Positions 32,789 through 42,918 of a DNA stretch of 64,000 nucleotides are shown piece after piece (the stretch's first letter is position 1; every line of letters starts with the position of its first letter). The DNA is from Notospermus geniculatus (Eukaryota; Nemertea; Pilidiophora; Heteronemertea; Lineidae). The notes under the pieces are model-generated. The model did not search any database, was not told the origin of the DNA, and saw only the letters and a program-made list of their open reading frames with translations. The stretch is taken from assembly GCA_002633025.1 (NCBI GenBank), contig NMRB01000194.1, positions 124,001 to 188,000 of the forward strand. The letters are read 5' to 3'. The position numbers and the translations under genes were made by a program.

Positions 32789-34357
32789 TATCAGGCGACT
32801 TGACCTCTTCATGGATATCAGCACCTACTTGTAATTTCTCTCACTATGGAACAATCCTGGGATACTCCATATGTGATGTGGTGTACTTGCCTCCCATAAG
32901 CGTTCTTGGCTCCACTTCAAATGTGGGAAAACGATGGGTGATGGCGGACAATACAATGGCATCACTGTCTCTAGAGGGGTGTATCAGATACCTGTGACAG
33001 CCTGTTCTAGTGTTACATTGGCTGTACTCCACCCACTGAAGGTGGGTCAAGCTACGTATTATATTTCTCGTCGTGATTGAAGTTGGAAGCGTAGCTTGAA
33101 GTCGCCGTGTTCCGTTTCCCAGGGTTCCACGGCAGGAACGAGGATCAAAACACACTCTCCTGCCAATTAACACTTCCCGACATAGTGCTGATTTCACAAT
33201 CCCTTGGTATCGTGAAAATCGCTTGAATTGCACAGGTTTAAATTCTGAGACTTTTGTGATTTTTTGTGGAACTTGTTTGTTTTTCCACAGGCCGTTTCAT
33301 AAAAGATAAACAAATATGATATTGTTCGCCTTCTATTTTGATGCTGATTTTGGTCATGTTGGCGAGGCCCCATCTTCACAGACTTCAGTCTAGGATTTGC
33401 ATGAATATCCTTTTGTGCTGGGCACAGCTTGACATTGCATGCATACAGGGTGAACCACTTCGGTGCTGAATACCAGTAAAGGTACAGTCACACTAAAGTA
33501 GTTCTCAAAATCTCCTGTCCCGTCCTAAAAAAATCGTAAAACAGGCTAGAATGTGTTACGTTGGCCAAATAATGTCGCGAAGTTCTGGAGCACCCTTCCT
33601 GTCTCAGCCCGTCCATGAAGTTTGTAAAAAGACTGTAAAAAGTTGCCACTACGTCCACTCCGTTCGCACACAGTTTGAGCCCGTTCGGCAACATTTTCAA
33701 GAACGTACTGAGAACTAGCTCAGTGTGATGGGGGATTAAGCGGGACACGTAGTGACACAGAATGCCATGGGTTTCAAATAAAATTGTATTACAACCAGGA
33801 TATGTATCACGGCAATGTCATCATCATTATCGCCATCGCTTTAGCAGGACTCGGCATTCAACAACACCGCAAAAAGCCCAGGCACTGAAATGGTTAAAGC
33901 ATTACGACGCACAATGAACAAAACTCCAGCACATTGCCTAAGTGATTTTCTCCATGCATACATTAGCAACAGCCAATGTGCGAGTACCAGCGCTGCTAGT
34001 TTCCATTAAACAGTTAACTATGAAGAGAATTCATTACGATAAGACAATGCAACAAAGAACTGAATAAATGATTCGCATCTCCGGGCTTCGAATTGAGAAG
34101 AAACCCAACAAAATACACCCAGCAACAGAACAAATTATATGCATTCTTTGAATTTACCCATTGTGTTACGAATTAACAAGGGATAAATGCTGTGTTGTTT
34201 ACTGCAGAATTAATTGTCTGATGTCATGTTTTGTATCTTAAAAGGAAATGTTGTCTTTTCAGCCCCGTTTCCACCAGAGCTACATTCCCCATCGCAGTTT
34301 ACGGTGGGTGAGTGCTGCAAACCACAAACCGCTGAAGATTGTACTAGAAACAGGCCC
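32789..34357. other. Gene-free stretch
   Basis: A minus-strand frame of 129 codons (32844-33233) shows no recognised domain. No repeat family was identified. Confidence 0.4.
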
Positions 34358-34567
34358 TTAAAGTAACCCGGTATTGCCACTTTTTCTCGACAGCCGGCGC
34401 CAAAGTGCCACTCTCCAACTCAAGGGACTATGTTGTCGGCGAACTGACCCGATTTACTACGTACAGTTTGTAAGGGATTTTTGTAGTTCGTGTTGCTGCT
34501 GCTAGGTGGCTCCCTCTACGTCGGCAGTCAAATTACCCATAAGAGATCGCACACCGTGCTCCTTTAA
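34358..34567. mobile_element. TTAA-type MITE, copy 2
   Basis: Intact TTAA at both edges (34358-34361 and 34564-34567) and loosely inverted ends (aagtaacccggta versus caccgtgctcctt). Homologous over its whole length to 22976-23187. A TTAA target is shared by piggyBac and Kolobok elements; the sequence does not decide between them. Confidence 0.75.
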
Positions 34568-35334
34568 GTTTTGAGCTTGGAGGAATTTTTGCCCTCTTCG
34601 AAAAAAACAACAGTTTGCAAACTTTGGCTAATTGGTTGAAATTGATTTCTTCAAGTATGTATAGGCCTAACAAAGATTTCCACGTTTTCTTTTCAGACGC
34701 ATCGTTCAGAGGCGGCTAAAAAACATTCAGTAGTGTTGAAATCCTCCACTGTAGAGGGAAGTGATATTAAACTTCTCCAGCAAAGAAAGGTCCATTGTCA
34801 ACCTCTGGAACCTTCCCGAGATGGATATCATTCGAGCTGGCGGTGAAACGGAGAGCTGAGAAAAGTGAAAATGAATTATGACAGAATTGTGAGATACTAT
34901 TTCCTAGCCTTTTTCCAGTCACCAGGGAACAAAGCAAATCATATAGAGTTCATCCCAAGTCAAGTTGACATACACCATGTATACTTCATCCAAGACAATG
35001 TGGATGTAATGTACAGGTGTCTTATGGCGACTCGGGGTAAAAGGAATCCAAAATGATGTTGAAGTTCACCATCACAATAGGCTTCCTTTATGACTCGTGA
35101 ATTATTAATGTTAATGTAATGTTGATTTCGTTAATGCACATGGCAAGCGACAACATTTAAGTGGAAAGGTCAGTCTTTGAGGCACCCACTGTACCATTTT
35201 CAGTGCCCCTTCCCCCTCGCTTCACTTGAGAAAAATTGACAAAAGAAATTAGCTGAGTAGCAACCGTGATTATCATCAAGATTTTCATGAAAATTAACGT
35301 GTGGCACTGAAATAATTTCTAAGTAACTAATCAA
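34568..35334. other. Gene-free stretch
   Basis: No supported feature was found. Confidence 0.4.
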
Positions 35335-35361
35335 GCATTTGAAAGCCCAGGTAGACCTTGA

Positions 35362-35490
35362 TTTGGCAGCCATCTTGGATTCCTCTGAATATCACTGGCA
35401 GCCATCTTGGATTCCTCCAAATATTACTGGCAGCCATCTTGGATTCCTCCAAATATTACTGGCAGCCATCTTGGATTCCTCCAAATACCA
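35362..35490 (+). repeat. Short tandem repeat ggcagccatcttggattcct, copy in B1
   Basis: Four units of about 36 bp (ggcagccatcttggattcct + ccaaatattactgg). Each holds GCCATCTTGG, which fits the CCAT core of YY1-type sites. The paralogous array is at 39864-40020. Confidence 0.75.
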
Positions 35491-35885
35491 CTGTTTAGAT
35501 AGTAAACCTTGGTTATGAAATGGCGCTGATTTCACCTGTCATACCTGTTGTGTATTGTGAATTTTAGAAGGTCTTATATTACTCTACAACAAAGAACCAT
35601 TACCTAAATAATATGTTATCAACCGGGAGACAATTTTTTTCAAAAATATCGATAGTTCTAGGATACATTTACACAAAACAACCATAAATGCCACCAGGTA
35701 GAGAATACCTGGGGATGGTGACTAAGTATCCCAATATTTCCATCTCATACATGTTTAAGTAGATACTAAGATATAAAATATTCAAGGATGAAATGCTAAT
35801 ATCATTGAGAAATTCTCTTGGAAACAACTGGAACTGAGAGATTGGAACCACTACAACTGGATTGGAACCACTAGGCTGGAACCAC
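35491..35885. other. Part of B1 without recognised feature
   Basis: Matches 40021-40422. It ends in a run of ttggaaccac-type short repeats, which continue around the MITEs up to about 36,530. Confidence 0.5.
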
Positions 35886-36081
35886 AATGGGAGACTTTTC
35901 TGCCGTTAGAGGCCGCCTGTTATCGGTCCTAGAACGTCATGAAATCTTACGTCACAGACTTAAGTCATGGCCTCCACGTCGTGTTGTGGCCTGCACTTCT
36001 TCTCTGTGACGTCAAATTTTATGACGTTCTGGGACCGCTAATTTTTAGTGGTGGCCTGTAACAGCAGGAAAGTCTCCCATT
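35886..36081. mobile_element. aatgggag MITE, copy 1
   Basis: aatgggagacttttctgccg at the left and cagcaggaaagtctcccatt at the right are inverted; inner blocks (aggccgcctgtta, cggtcctagaacgtcatgaa) also have inverted partners. GGAACCAC lies directly outside both ends (35878-35885 and 36082-36089). That would be an 8-bp hAT-like target duplication, although the surrounding DNA is itself a ggaaccac repeat. Contains TGACGTCA-like sites. Confidence 0.7.
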
Positions 36082-36105
36082 GGAACCACCACATAAGAGC
36101 CACTA

Positions 36106-36223
36106 AGGCCCGTATTCTAGAACCTTCCTTAACTCTAAGGTTTACCTGTAGCTATTGTTTGCACGGCAGAATACAAAAGTTTAAAGTGACTTAGAGTTAA
36201 GGAGGCTTCTAAAACACAGGCCT
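36106..36223. mobile_element. ggcccgtattctaga MITE, copy 1
   Basis: aggcccgtattctagaacct and cttctaaaacacaggcct are inverted, as are taactctaagg and cttagagttaag. The centre contains gctattgtttgcacggcaga. It is absent from B2 and homologous to 62697-62806. Confidence 0.7.
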
Positions 36224-36259
36224 ACATACTGGATTGGAACCACCAGATTGGACCACTAC

Positions 36260-36463
36260 AATGGGAGATATTCCTGCCGCAAGAGGCCGCCTGTTAGCGG
36301 TCTTAGAACGTCACAAAATTTGACGTCAAAGACGTAAGCCAAGGCTTTCACGTCATTTATGGATGACGTCATGGCGTGCACTTGTTCTCTGTGACCTCAA
36401 ATTTCGTGATGTCCTCGGACCGCTAACTAGTGGTGGCCTCTTGCGGCAGGAAAGTCTCCGATT
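36260..36463. mobile_element. aatgggag MITE, copy 2
   Basis: Same ends and arms as 35886-36081, with a perfect TGACGTCA at 36364-36371. Absent from B2. Terminal bases have drifted at the right (ctccgatt). Confidence 0.7.
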
Positions 36464-37021
36464 GGAACCACCAGATTGGAACCACTACAATTGGAACCAC
36501 CAGACTTGAACCACTAAAATTGGAAGCACAAGGCATGTGAGCAGTGGAACCTGGATGGACAGGTCTCTTGATTACAGAGGCCAAGATGATGAATAGAATA
36601 TTAACTTTGATGTCCATACTAGAGATGTGTCCTCCTAGAAGCGGTGTCCATGAAGGGAGGTTCCAGGCAGAGCCTAAACTTCAATGCTCACATCGAAAGA
36701 AAAGACCAGAGCACTGCCGTTCACGCATCACTGTCGCGCCCACCAACAAAACTAGCAAATCTTGAATTTCAGTGTCAAATGAAAATAGCTATCATGTGAT
36801 TCGAGGCAGAATACGCACGGCTAGAATTACACCACGCGGACTCCCTGACAACCAGCGACGCTAACATTCCAATACGGACACGCTATTTGTGCACTGACGA
36901 CAACTCACTAGCCAGCTATGCTAGTCGCTAGCCATAGCTGACTATCACTCGCGAGCCATGCCTAAATATCAGAGTTCAAAACGTGCAGCCTCCCTTTTGA
37001 TCGAGTAAGATGTCGTCTATA
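36464..37021. other. Part of B1 without a gene
   Basis: Contains ttggaaccac repeats to about 36,530, then a fragment related to the ggacacctct element (tctcttgattacagaggcca, gatgtgtcctcctagaag) to about 36,670. Then comes a stretch rich in ctagcc/ggctag motifs (36905-36960). Confidence 0.45.
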
Positions 37022-37031
37022 TATATATAAA
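37020..37031 (+). promoter_or_regulatory. TATA-like element
   Basis: tatatatatataaagg precedes the open frame at 37049 and is kept in the second copy (41541-41552). The ATG lies only about 20 bp downstream, nearer than a start codon usually lies, so a working promoter for that frame is doubtful. Confidence 0.2.
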
Positions 37032-37048
37032 GGCCAATTGTAGATGCA

Positions 37049-37258
37049 ATGTTGAAATACAACTTGGCGGGATCAGGTTACAATACGTGGCTCTATGACA
37101 CAAAGCGATTATTTGTTATCATCGGCGGAGACAAAGAAAAAGATGGTCGACTGGCATCCATGGGTTTTGAACTCAAGTTCCTGTATCAGACATTTGTAGG
37201 GATTCCCGCAATGGTGCTGTGCATAGCGTTAGGAGACAGTTGGTATCGCAATGTCTAG
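37049..37258 (+). CDS. Hypothetical 69-codon frame, copy in B1
   Basis: An ATG-started frame with no recognised domain; it contains mildly hydrophobic stretches. The partner at 41570-41779 differs by two residues (A to V near residue 7, W to L near residue 66) and is also intact. With copies this similar, intactness is weak evidence for selection. Chance frame is the more likely reading. Confidence 0.12.
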   Translation: MLKYNLAGSGYNTWLYDTKRLFVIIGGDKEKDGRLASMGFELKFLYQTFVGIPAMVLCIALGDSWYRNV

Positions 37259-37532
37259 GAAAAAACAGACGTTTATAAAGTATGGTACAGCATTCTATAG
37301 GGGAGTGGGCTTGGCTGTTCTTTTGGGAGGATCAAGCCAGTCATGAGTTTTTTGGGTGCGTTTCTGAGTTCACTTCAATGATAGTCGCAACAAACAGAAA
37401 ATGCATTGGACATGTTCTAAAGTGACTCAAGGTAACTGTGGCTTTGTCACTAATGATGCTGATGATTCTGAAAGAGCAGGCTGCGGGATTCGCTGAAAAG
37501 TATCACAATTTTATATCTTGTGCATTGAGTCC
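37259..37532. other. Part of B1 without recognised feature
   Basis: Matches 41780-42047 closely. Confidence 0.5.
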
Positions 37533-37660
37533 CAGTGTTTCCGCCAGAGGGGGACAGGGGGTGAATCCCCCCTCAAAAAGTCCAAATTTGTGCTTTGGCC
37601 AAGAAAGTGTCAAATTTTCTATATATCCCCCCCTCACAAAAATTCCTGGCGGAAACACTG
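37533..37660. mobile_element. hAT-like MITE with empty site in the paralogous copy
   Basis: Perfect 15-bp termini cagtgtttccgccag and ctggcggaaacactg, with G-rich and C-rich subterminal blocks. It is flanked by ttgagtcc (37525-37532) and ttgacttt (37661-37668). The B2 copy has one ttgacttt (42048-42055) and no insert, so the 8-bp target duplication is directly supported, with the left copy mutated. CAG termini plus 8-bp duplication indicate hAT. Confidence 0.9.
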
Positions 37661-38283
37661 TTGACTTTCCCAAATGGGCAGGAAGGTCATTGTAGTACCC
37701 ACCGTGACCTAGCACTGTCATGACTGTTGACGATGTAGCCATCATGCTATTGGAAATGAAGCAAGTCATACCAACGAAGGTCTCTGGTCATCGAAACATT
37801 TGGTGACCCCATCCACCAAAACATCAAAACTTGCCTAAGTGAGAGAAATTCAAACTCAGGAATGCTTCTCTGACCAGCAAACCACTCCAGTGGACCAACA
37901 AGAGCTAAATTAGACAGGCGGTTTGAGAATTCTGCACTTGTAAGCCAACCTGACCGCCGTAATGAGGACCTGACAAAATGGTCGACGCTGCAGAGTACTT
38001 ATAAAATTATTATCACTTTGGTAAGTATTGATTATACCCCCGGGCGTCTTTCCCATTCATGACGTTGAACCCAACATCGTGGCAGCCCCGACGACAAAAG
38101 CACCCCTCGTACAACTCTTGGATGCATAATACATGTCGGAGAGTAACAGCTACACAGCAGCCTCTCCTTCATATGCACCCGCGGTCTAGAGGGACAATCG
38201 CCCCAAATGTGGCCCTCGCCTCGGGCGGTGAAATCACCGCCGGCATCCAACTTTATGTAGATTATATTATAGATTCAATGTAA
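37661..38283. other. Right part of B1
   Basis: Matches the end of B2 except for an absent segment of about 245 bp (present at 42138-42383). Contains the palindrome ggcggtga-aa-tcaccgcc at 38224-38241 (8-bp arms), conserved in B2 at 42859-42876. Confidence 0.5.
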
Positions 38284-38284
38284 N
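38284..38284. other. Single N at the end of B1
   Basis: Left of it B1 stops; right of it C1 begins. Confidence 0.95.
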
Positions 38285-38641
38285 AAACTTTCCTTCACTG
38301 AAACATGTCGAGGGTAAAAGCTTTGGAGCCGAGACTAACTTGAATTTGACTGGTGTACATTGCAGAATTTGATATGGGGAAATATACAGGTGTTTCAGGA
38401 AAAATGTCCCCAAGTCGTGGAGGAACAACACATTGTGTTCATAGAGGGAACTTAGTTTCTTGTACACCATGTAAACAGGGGTAGGCCTACCACCGAACTT
38501 CAAAGGCATGCTCACTTGTATCTCCTTTATATTTGACCCCTCGCATAACATAAAACTGTTTGGGTTCGGAGATTGTTTGGACTACTGGCAGGGTACTGAT
38601 GGACGCCTCGTTTAACATTGGCCACTGAACCATCTTTTTTG

Positions 38642-38775
38642 AAGATGGGGATCTGGCCTAGTGGTTTAAGGCGTGCTGCCCCTTAGTGCTGGCGATTGAC
38701 GCCTCATGCGAGGGTCGGTGGGTTCGAATCTGGTAGGAAGCAATGTCTTTCACCTTTGAAACCCGATTTCTATTT
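38642..38775 (+). mobile_element. SINE family 2 (class II tRNA-derived), copy 1
   Basis: gatggggatctggcctagtg + gtttaaggcg gives an A box in the style of serine/leucine tRNAs (tggcctagtggtt). About 50 bp later gtgggttcgaatctgg gives the B box, the long spacing fitting a class II tRNA with a variable arm. A non-tRNA body (gaagcaatgtctttcacctt) follows. Other copies: 44840 (+), 50262 (-), 52873 (-), 60478 (-). Confidence 0.8.
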
Positions 38776-38861
38776 CATATTCGTCACTGTGAAAATGGTG
38801 ACACATTCGGCAATTCAGATAATTTTTCACGAATTTTTGTTTCAAACAAGGCCATCAAAAT

Positions 38862-39245
38862 ATGTATGGTTGGAAGGGGTCATGGACCACCAGGTGCCAT
38901 TCAATAAAGGTGTACATGTATGTACTATACAGTCTTCATAGCAGTTTGATCTTCGAGCTGTACAAGAATCCAGCAACCTTGGATGAAATTCTGACCCTGA
39001 AGATGCTATCAAACTCCGTACATCTTCATCGGAGACGAGTTACTCGGGGAGTACCATGGTTTCGGTGTATGTTTACCCACTGTATGAGAGTTGTCTCCAC
39101 TCTGAGTCAATCTTGTCAGCTTGCTAACGTGCTGAGTGGCTCTGACTCAAGCAATCATGCCGTGATGCAACTGGGTTGTATCACAGGAGAGGACTCGATG
39201 AGGACAGCAGGCAATCAGAGAGGAGAGACTCTGCTGGAATCCTAA
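38862..39245 (+). CDS. Hypothetical frame in C1
   Basis: A 127-codon frame with no recognised domain; the longer form in C2 (44943-45446, 167 codons) starts upstream inside SINE 2 DNA. The two proteins agree for about the last 85-90 residues, apart from single substitutions. No splice partners or family were recognised. Starting inside a SINE makes a real gene unlikely. Confidence 0.12.
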   Translation: MYGWKGSWTTRCHSIKVYMYVLYSLHSSLIFELYKNPATLDEILTLKMLSNSVHLHRRRVTRGVPWFRCMFTHCMRVVSTLSQSCQLANVLSGSDSSNHAVMQLGCITGEDSMRTAGNQRGETLLES

Positions 39246-39394
39246 AACTCAAGGCAGAGGGAAGGCTGATGTACAAATATGCAGAATGTTGTACACAGGC
39301 TATGGGTATGGAAAGCCCCCTAAAAAAGTTAAAGTTCGGGTTTATACTTTGATATCAACTACGGTACAAGTTCTCATCTGACTTTACACTTTAA

Positions 39395-39834
39395 AGATAA
39401 TGTACCACGACTTCATTGTTTACATTCAATGTTTGTAAACATGGATGTTTACATGATGTTATTTTGGACTTTTGGGACATGCCAACCCACCCAAATGAAC
39501 ACTTTTGGAATCAACAGAATTTCTAGAGAGGCATGCTACCAACAAATAACTCATAAGACAAAGAAAGCCTGGACATAAACAAACAAAATGTAAATAAACA
39601 ATGAATTTCCAGGGTTCTGCCCAGGACTGAATGAGTTCCGGACGGAAGGGGGGGTCTGGGGGCCCTCCCCCAGAAAATTTTAAAACTAGACTTGCTGAAA
39701 TGCGATTTCCTGGCACCTGAGAGTCGAAATAATGAGCTTCAATCGCACCGTGCGAGCAGGCGGTTCAATTACAGTCGCATTTTAAATTTTCATGGCGCAT
39801 ATGCGACCAGTTGGTCGTAACTTTGATCCCTGAA
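39395..39834. other. Gene-free stretch between C1 and B2
   Basis: Contains a GC-rich hAT-like fragment around 39,600-39,680 (cagggttctgcccagg, then ggggggtctgggggccctcc) with no identified partner end. Confidence 0.4.
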
Positions 39835-39863
39835 GCTTTTGAAAACCCGGGTAGACCTTGATT

Positions 39864-40020
39864 TGGCAGCCATCTTGTATTCCTCGGAACACCACTGGCA
39901 GCCATCTTTATTCCTCAACAAAATCATTGGCAGCCATCTTGGATTCCTCCAAATATCATTGGCACCCATCTTGGATTCCTCCAAATACCATTGGCAGCCA
40001 TCTTGGATTCCTACAAATAC
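39864..40020 (+). repeat. Short tandem repeat ggcagccatcttggattcct, copy in B2
   Basis: Five units with small changes (one has cacccatcttgg, one lacks ggat). Counterpart of 35362-35490, with one unit more. Confidence 0.75.
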
Positions 40021-40422
40021 CATTGTTTTGATAGTAAACCTTGGTTATGAAATGGTGCTGATTTCACCTGTCATACCTGTTGTGTATTGTGAATTTTAGA
40101 AGGTCTTATATTACTCTACAACAAAGAACCATTACCTAAATAACATGTTATCAACCGGGAGACAATTTTTTTCAAAAATATCGATAGTTCTAGGATACAT
40201 TTACACAAAACAACCATAAATGCCACCAGGTAGAGAATACCTGGGGATGGTGACTAAGTATCCCAATATTTCCATCTCATACATGTTTAAGTAGATACTA
40301 AGATATAAAATATTCAAGGATGAAAATGCTAATATCATTGAGAAATTCTCTTGGATAACAACTGTAACCGACAAATTGGAACCACTACAACTGGATTGGA
40401 ACCACTAGGCTGGAGCCACTAC

Positions 40423-40615
40423 AATGGGAAACTTTTCTACCATTAGAGGCCGCCTGTTAGTGGTCCTAGAACGTCATGAAATCTGACGTCACAGACTTAA
40501 GTCATGGCCTCCACATCGTGTTGTGGCATGCACTTCTTCTCTATGACATAAAATTTCATGACGTTCCAGGACCGCTAACTAATGGTGGCCTGTAACGGCA
40601 GGAAAGTCTCCCATT
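40423..40615. mobile_element. aatgggag MITE, copy 3
   Basis: Orthologous or allelic to 35886-36081. The ends (aatgggaaacttttctacca and cggcaggaaagtctcccatt) remain inverted. Confidence 0.7.
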
Positions 40616-40818
40616 GGAACCATCGCATTGAAGCCAATACAATTGGATTGGAACCACAACCATTGGAACCACCAGATTGGAACAACTACAATTGGAGCCA
40701 CTACAGTTGGGATCACCAGACTGGAACCACTACAACTGGAACCACTAGGCATGATGAGCAGTGGAACCTCTTTATCAAGGACACCTTTGGCACTGGCAAA
40801 CACTATCCTTGATGGACA

Positions 40819-40928
40819 GGGGAAGGTTTCAAAAAGTGACTTTAAGCTAATGGTACCTTTAACCAAATGGAAAATGTATTGAAGTTAATGGTAGCATTAG
40901 CTTAAAGTAAGTTTATGAAACAGCCCCC
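40819..40928. mobile_element. ggggctgtttcata MITE, only in B2
   Basis: The right end (agtttatgaaacagcccc) and left end (ggggaaggtttcaaaaag) are inverted. The inner arms tttaagctaatggta and tagcattagcttaaag also pair. It adjoins the next MITE, and the pair is missing from B1. Confidence 0.65.
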
Positions 40929-40935
40929 AGGCATT

Positions 40936-41066
40936 TGCCAGGGGTGGCCGCACAGAAACTCCACTAGCGCTACCGGAGCCCATCTGCCGATGGTGCTGTA
41001 CATGTTCCCATGCATTTTAACACCGATAGGCTGTCGAAGCACTAGCGGAGTTTCTATGCGGCTGGC
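40936..41066. mobile_element. tggccgcacagaaactcc MITE, only in B2
   Basis: ggccgcacagaaactccact + agcgct and agcactagcggagtttctat + gcggctggcc are inverted near-copies of about 30 bp. The spacer is about 70 bp. Confidence 0.7.
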
Positions 41067-41569
41067 CCAGGTCTCTTGATTACAGAGGCCAAGATGATGA
41101 ATAGAATGTTCAATTCAGGACTGAACTTTGATGTCCATACTAGAGAGGTGTCCTCCTGGAAGCGGTGTCCATGAAGGGAGGTTCCAGGCAGAACCTAAAC
41201 TTCAATGCTCACATCGAAAGAAAAGACCAGAGCATTGCCGTTCACGCATCACTGTCGCGCCCACCAACAAAACTAGCAAATCTTGAATTTCAGTGTCAAA
41301 TGAAAATAGCTATCATGTGATTCGAGGCAGAATACGCACGGCTAGAATTACACCACGCGGACTCCCTGACAACCAGCGACGCTAACATTCCAATACGGAC
41401 ACGCTATTTATGCACTGATGACAACTCACTAGCCAGCTATGCTAGTCGCTAGCCATAGCTGACTATCACTCGCGAGCCATGCCTAAATATCAGAGTTCAA
41501 AACGTGCAGCCTCCCTTTTGATCGAGTAAGATGTCGTCTATATATATATAAAGGCCAATTGTAGATGCA

Positions 41570-41779
41570 ATGTTGAAATACAACTTGGTGGGATCAGGTT
41601 ACAATACGTGGCTCTATGACACAAAGCGATTATTTGTTATCATCGGCGGAGACAAAGAAAAAGATGGTCGACTGGCATCCATGGGTTTTGAACTCAAGTT
41701 CCTGTATCAGACATTTGTAGGGATTCCCGCAATGGTGCTGTGCATAGCGTTAGGAGACAGTTTGTATCGCAATGTCTAG
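41570..41779 (+). CDS. Hypothetical 69-codon frame, copy in B2
   Basis: Partner of 37049-37258 with two amino acid differences; same upstream TATA-like run. See that entry for why it is probably not a gene. Confidence 0.12.
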   Translation: MLKYNLVGSGYNTWLYDTKRLFVIIGGDKEKDGRLASMGFELKFLYQTFVGIPAMVLCIALGDSLYRNV

Positions 41780-42137
41780 GAAAAAACAGACGTTTTTAAA
41801 GTATGGTACAGCATTCTACAGGGGAGTGGGCTTGGCTGTTCTTTTGGGAGGATCAAGCACGTCATGAGTTTTTTGGGTGCGTTTCTGAGTTCACTTCAAT
41901 GATAGAGTCACACCAAACAGAAAATGCATTGGGCGTGATGGAAAGTGACTCAAGGTAACCGTGGCTTTGTCGTTAATGATGTTGATGATCCTGAAAAAGC
42001 AGGCTGCGGGATTTGCTGAAAAGTAGCACAATTTCATGTCTTGTGTTTTGACTTTCTCAAAAGGGCGAGAAGATCATTGTGGTAGTATCTTAATACTTAC
42101 CCACCATGATCTAACACTGTTGATGATGTAGCCATCC

Positions 42138-42383
42138 TGCTACAGACGATTCTCGAATTCGCTGATTTGCGTACTTCCACCAAAATCGCAACCAGCACCT
42201 CGATCTGCAACCAGCTGACATGACACAATCCATGATTCAGCAATGGTCGAATCTGACGCAAGATCTTCGGCGTCACTGTCGTGGGGTTGTCTGCGTTACG
42301 TCATTCAGTTTCAGACCGAAGTGTTGGTTGAGATTTCGGCAGAAGTGCGCAGATCTTTGTCTTTTACGTCAATTTGAGAACGC
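42138..42383. other. Segment present only in B2
   Basis: Between gccatcctgct and ctattggaaatgaagc, B2 has about 245 bp that B1 lacks (B1 joins gccatcatgct directly to attggaaatgaagc). It has no inverted ends, so it is either a deletion in B1 or an untypical insertion. A 73-codon frame (42220-42441) runs through it without recognised motif. Confidence 0.7.
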
Positions 42384-42918
42384 TCTATTGGAAATGAAGC
42401 AAGCCACCAACGAAGGCCTCTGGTCATTGAGACACAGGTGACCTTGCCCACCAAAACATCAAAACTTGCCTAAGTGAGAGAAATTCAAACTCAGGAATGC
42501 TTCTCTGACCAGCAAACCACTCCAGTGGACCAACAAGAGCTAAATTAGACAGGCGGTTTGAGAATGCTGCACTTGTAAGCCAACCTGACCGCTGTAATGA
42601 GGACCTGACAAAATGGTCGACGCTGCAGAGTACTTATAAAATTATTATCACTTTGGTAAGTATTGATTATACCCCCGGGCGTCTTTCCCATTCACGACGT
42701 TGAACCCAACATCGTGGCAGCCCCGACGACAAAAGCACCCCTCGTACAACTCTTGGATGCATAATACATGTCGGAGAGTAACAGCTACGCAGCAGCCTCT
42801 CCTTCATATGCACCCGCGGTCTAGAGGGACAATCGCCCCAAATGTGGCCCTCGCCTCGGGCGGTGAAATCACCGCCGGCATCCAACTTTATGTAGATTAT
42901 ATTATAGATTCAATGTAA

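Larger units (their letters stand above)
35335..38283 (+). repeat. Duplication B, copy 1
   Basis: Homologous to 39835-42918, with matching ends at the left (gtagaccttgatttggcagc) and right (agattcaatgtaa). The copy stops exactly at the single N (38284). Most of it matches very closely, but several block indels coincide with MITEs (listed separately). It may be an allele placed in tandem or a true duplication. Confidence 0.9.
38285..39394 (+). repeat. Duplication C, copy 1
   Basis: Begins directly after the N and matches 44486-45595 almost base for base until tttacactttaa inside a SINE family 1 fragment (39325-39394, minus). It then diverges. It contains a SINE family 2 copy and the longest shared open frame. 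Confidence 0.9.
39835..42918 (+). repeat. Duplication B, copy 2
   Basis: Homologous to 35335-38283. It lacks three MITEs present in B1 (36106, 36260 and 37533) and contains two MITEs (40819-41066) and one 245-bp segment that B1 lacks. Beyond its end (gtaattcgtctc) it continues into unique DNA, where B1 has only an N. Confidence 0.9.

Noticed and set aside
32246-32834. Frames of 173-192 codons across 32465-32788
   Set aside because: Most of their length is the N gap.
38642-38740. Genuine tRNA gene (Ser/Leu-like)
   Set aside because: A and B boxes are present, but the acceptor stem does not pair and the same body follows in every copy, as in a SINE.
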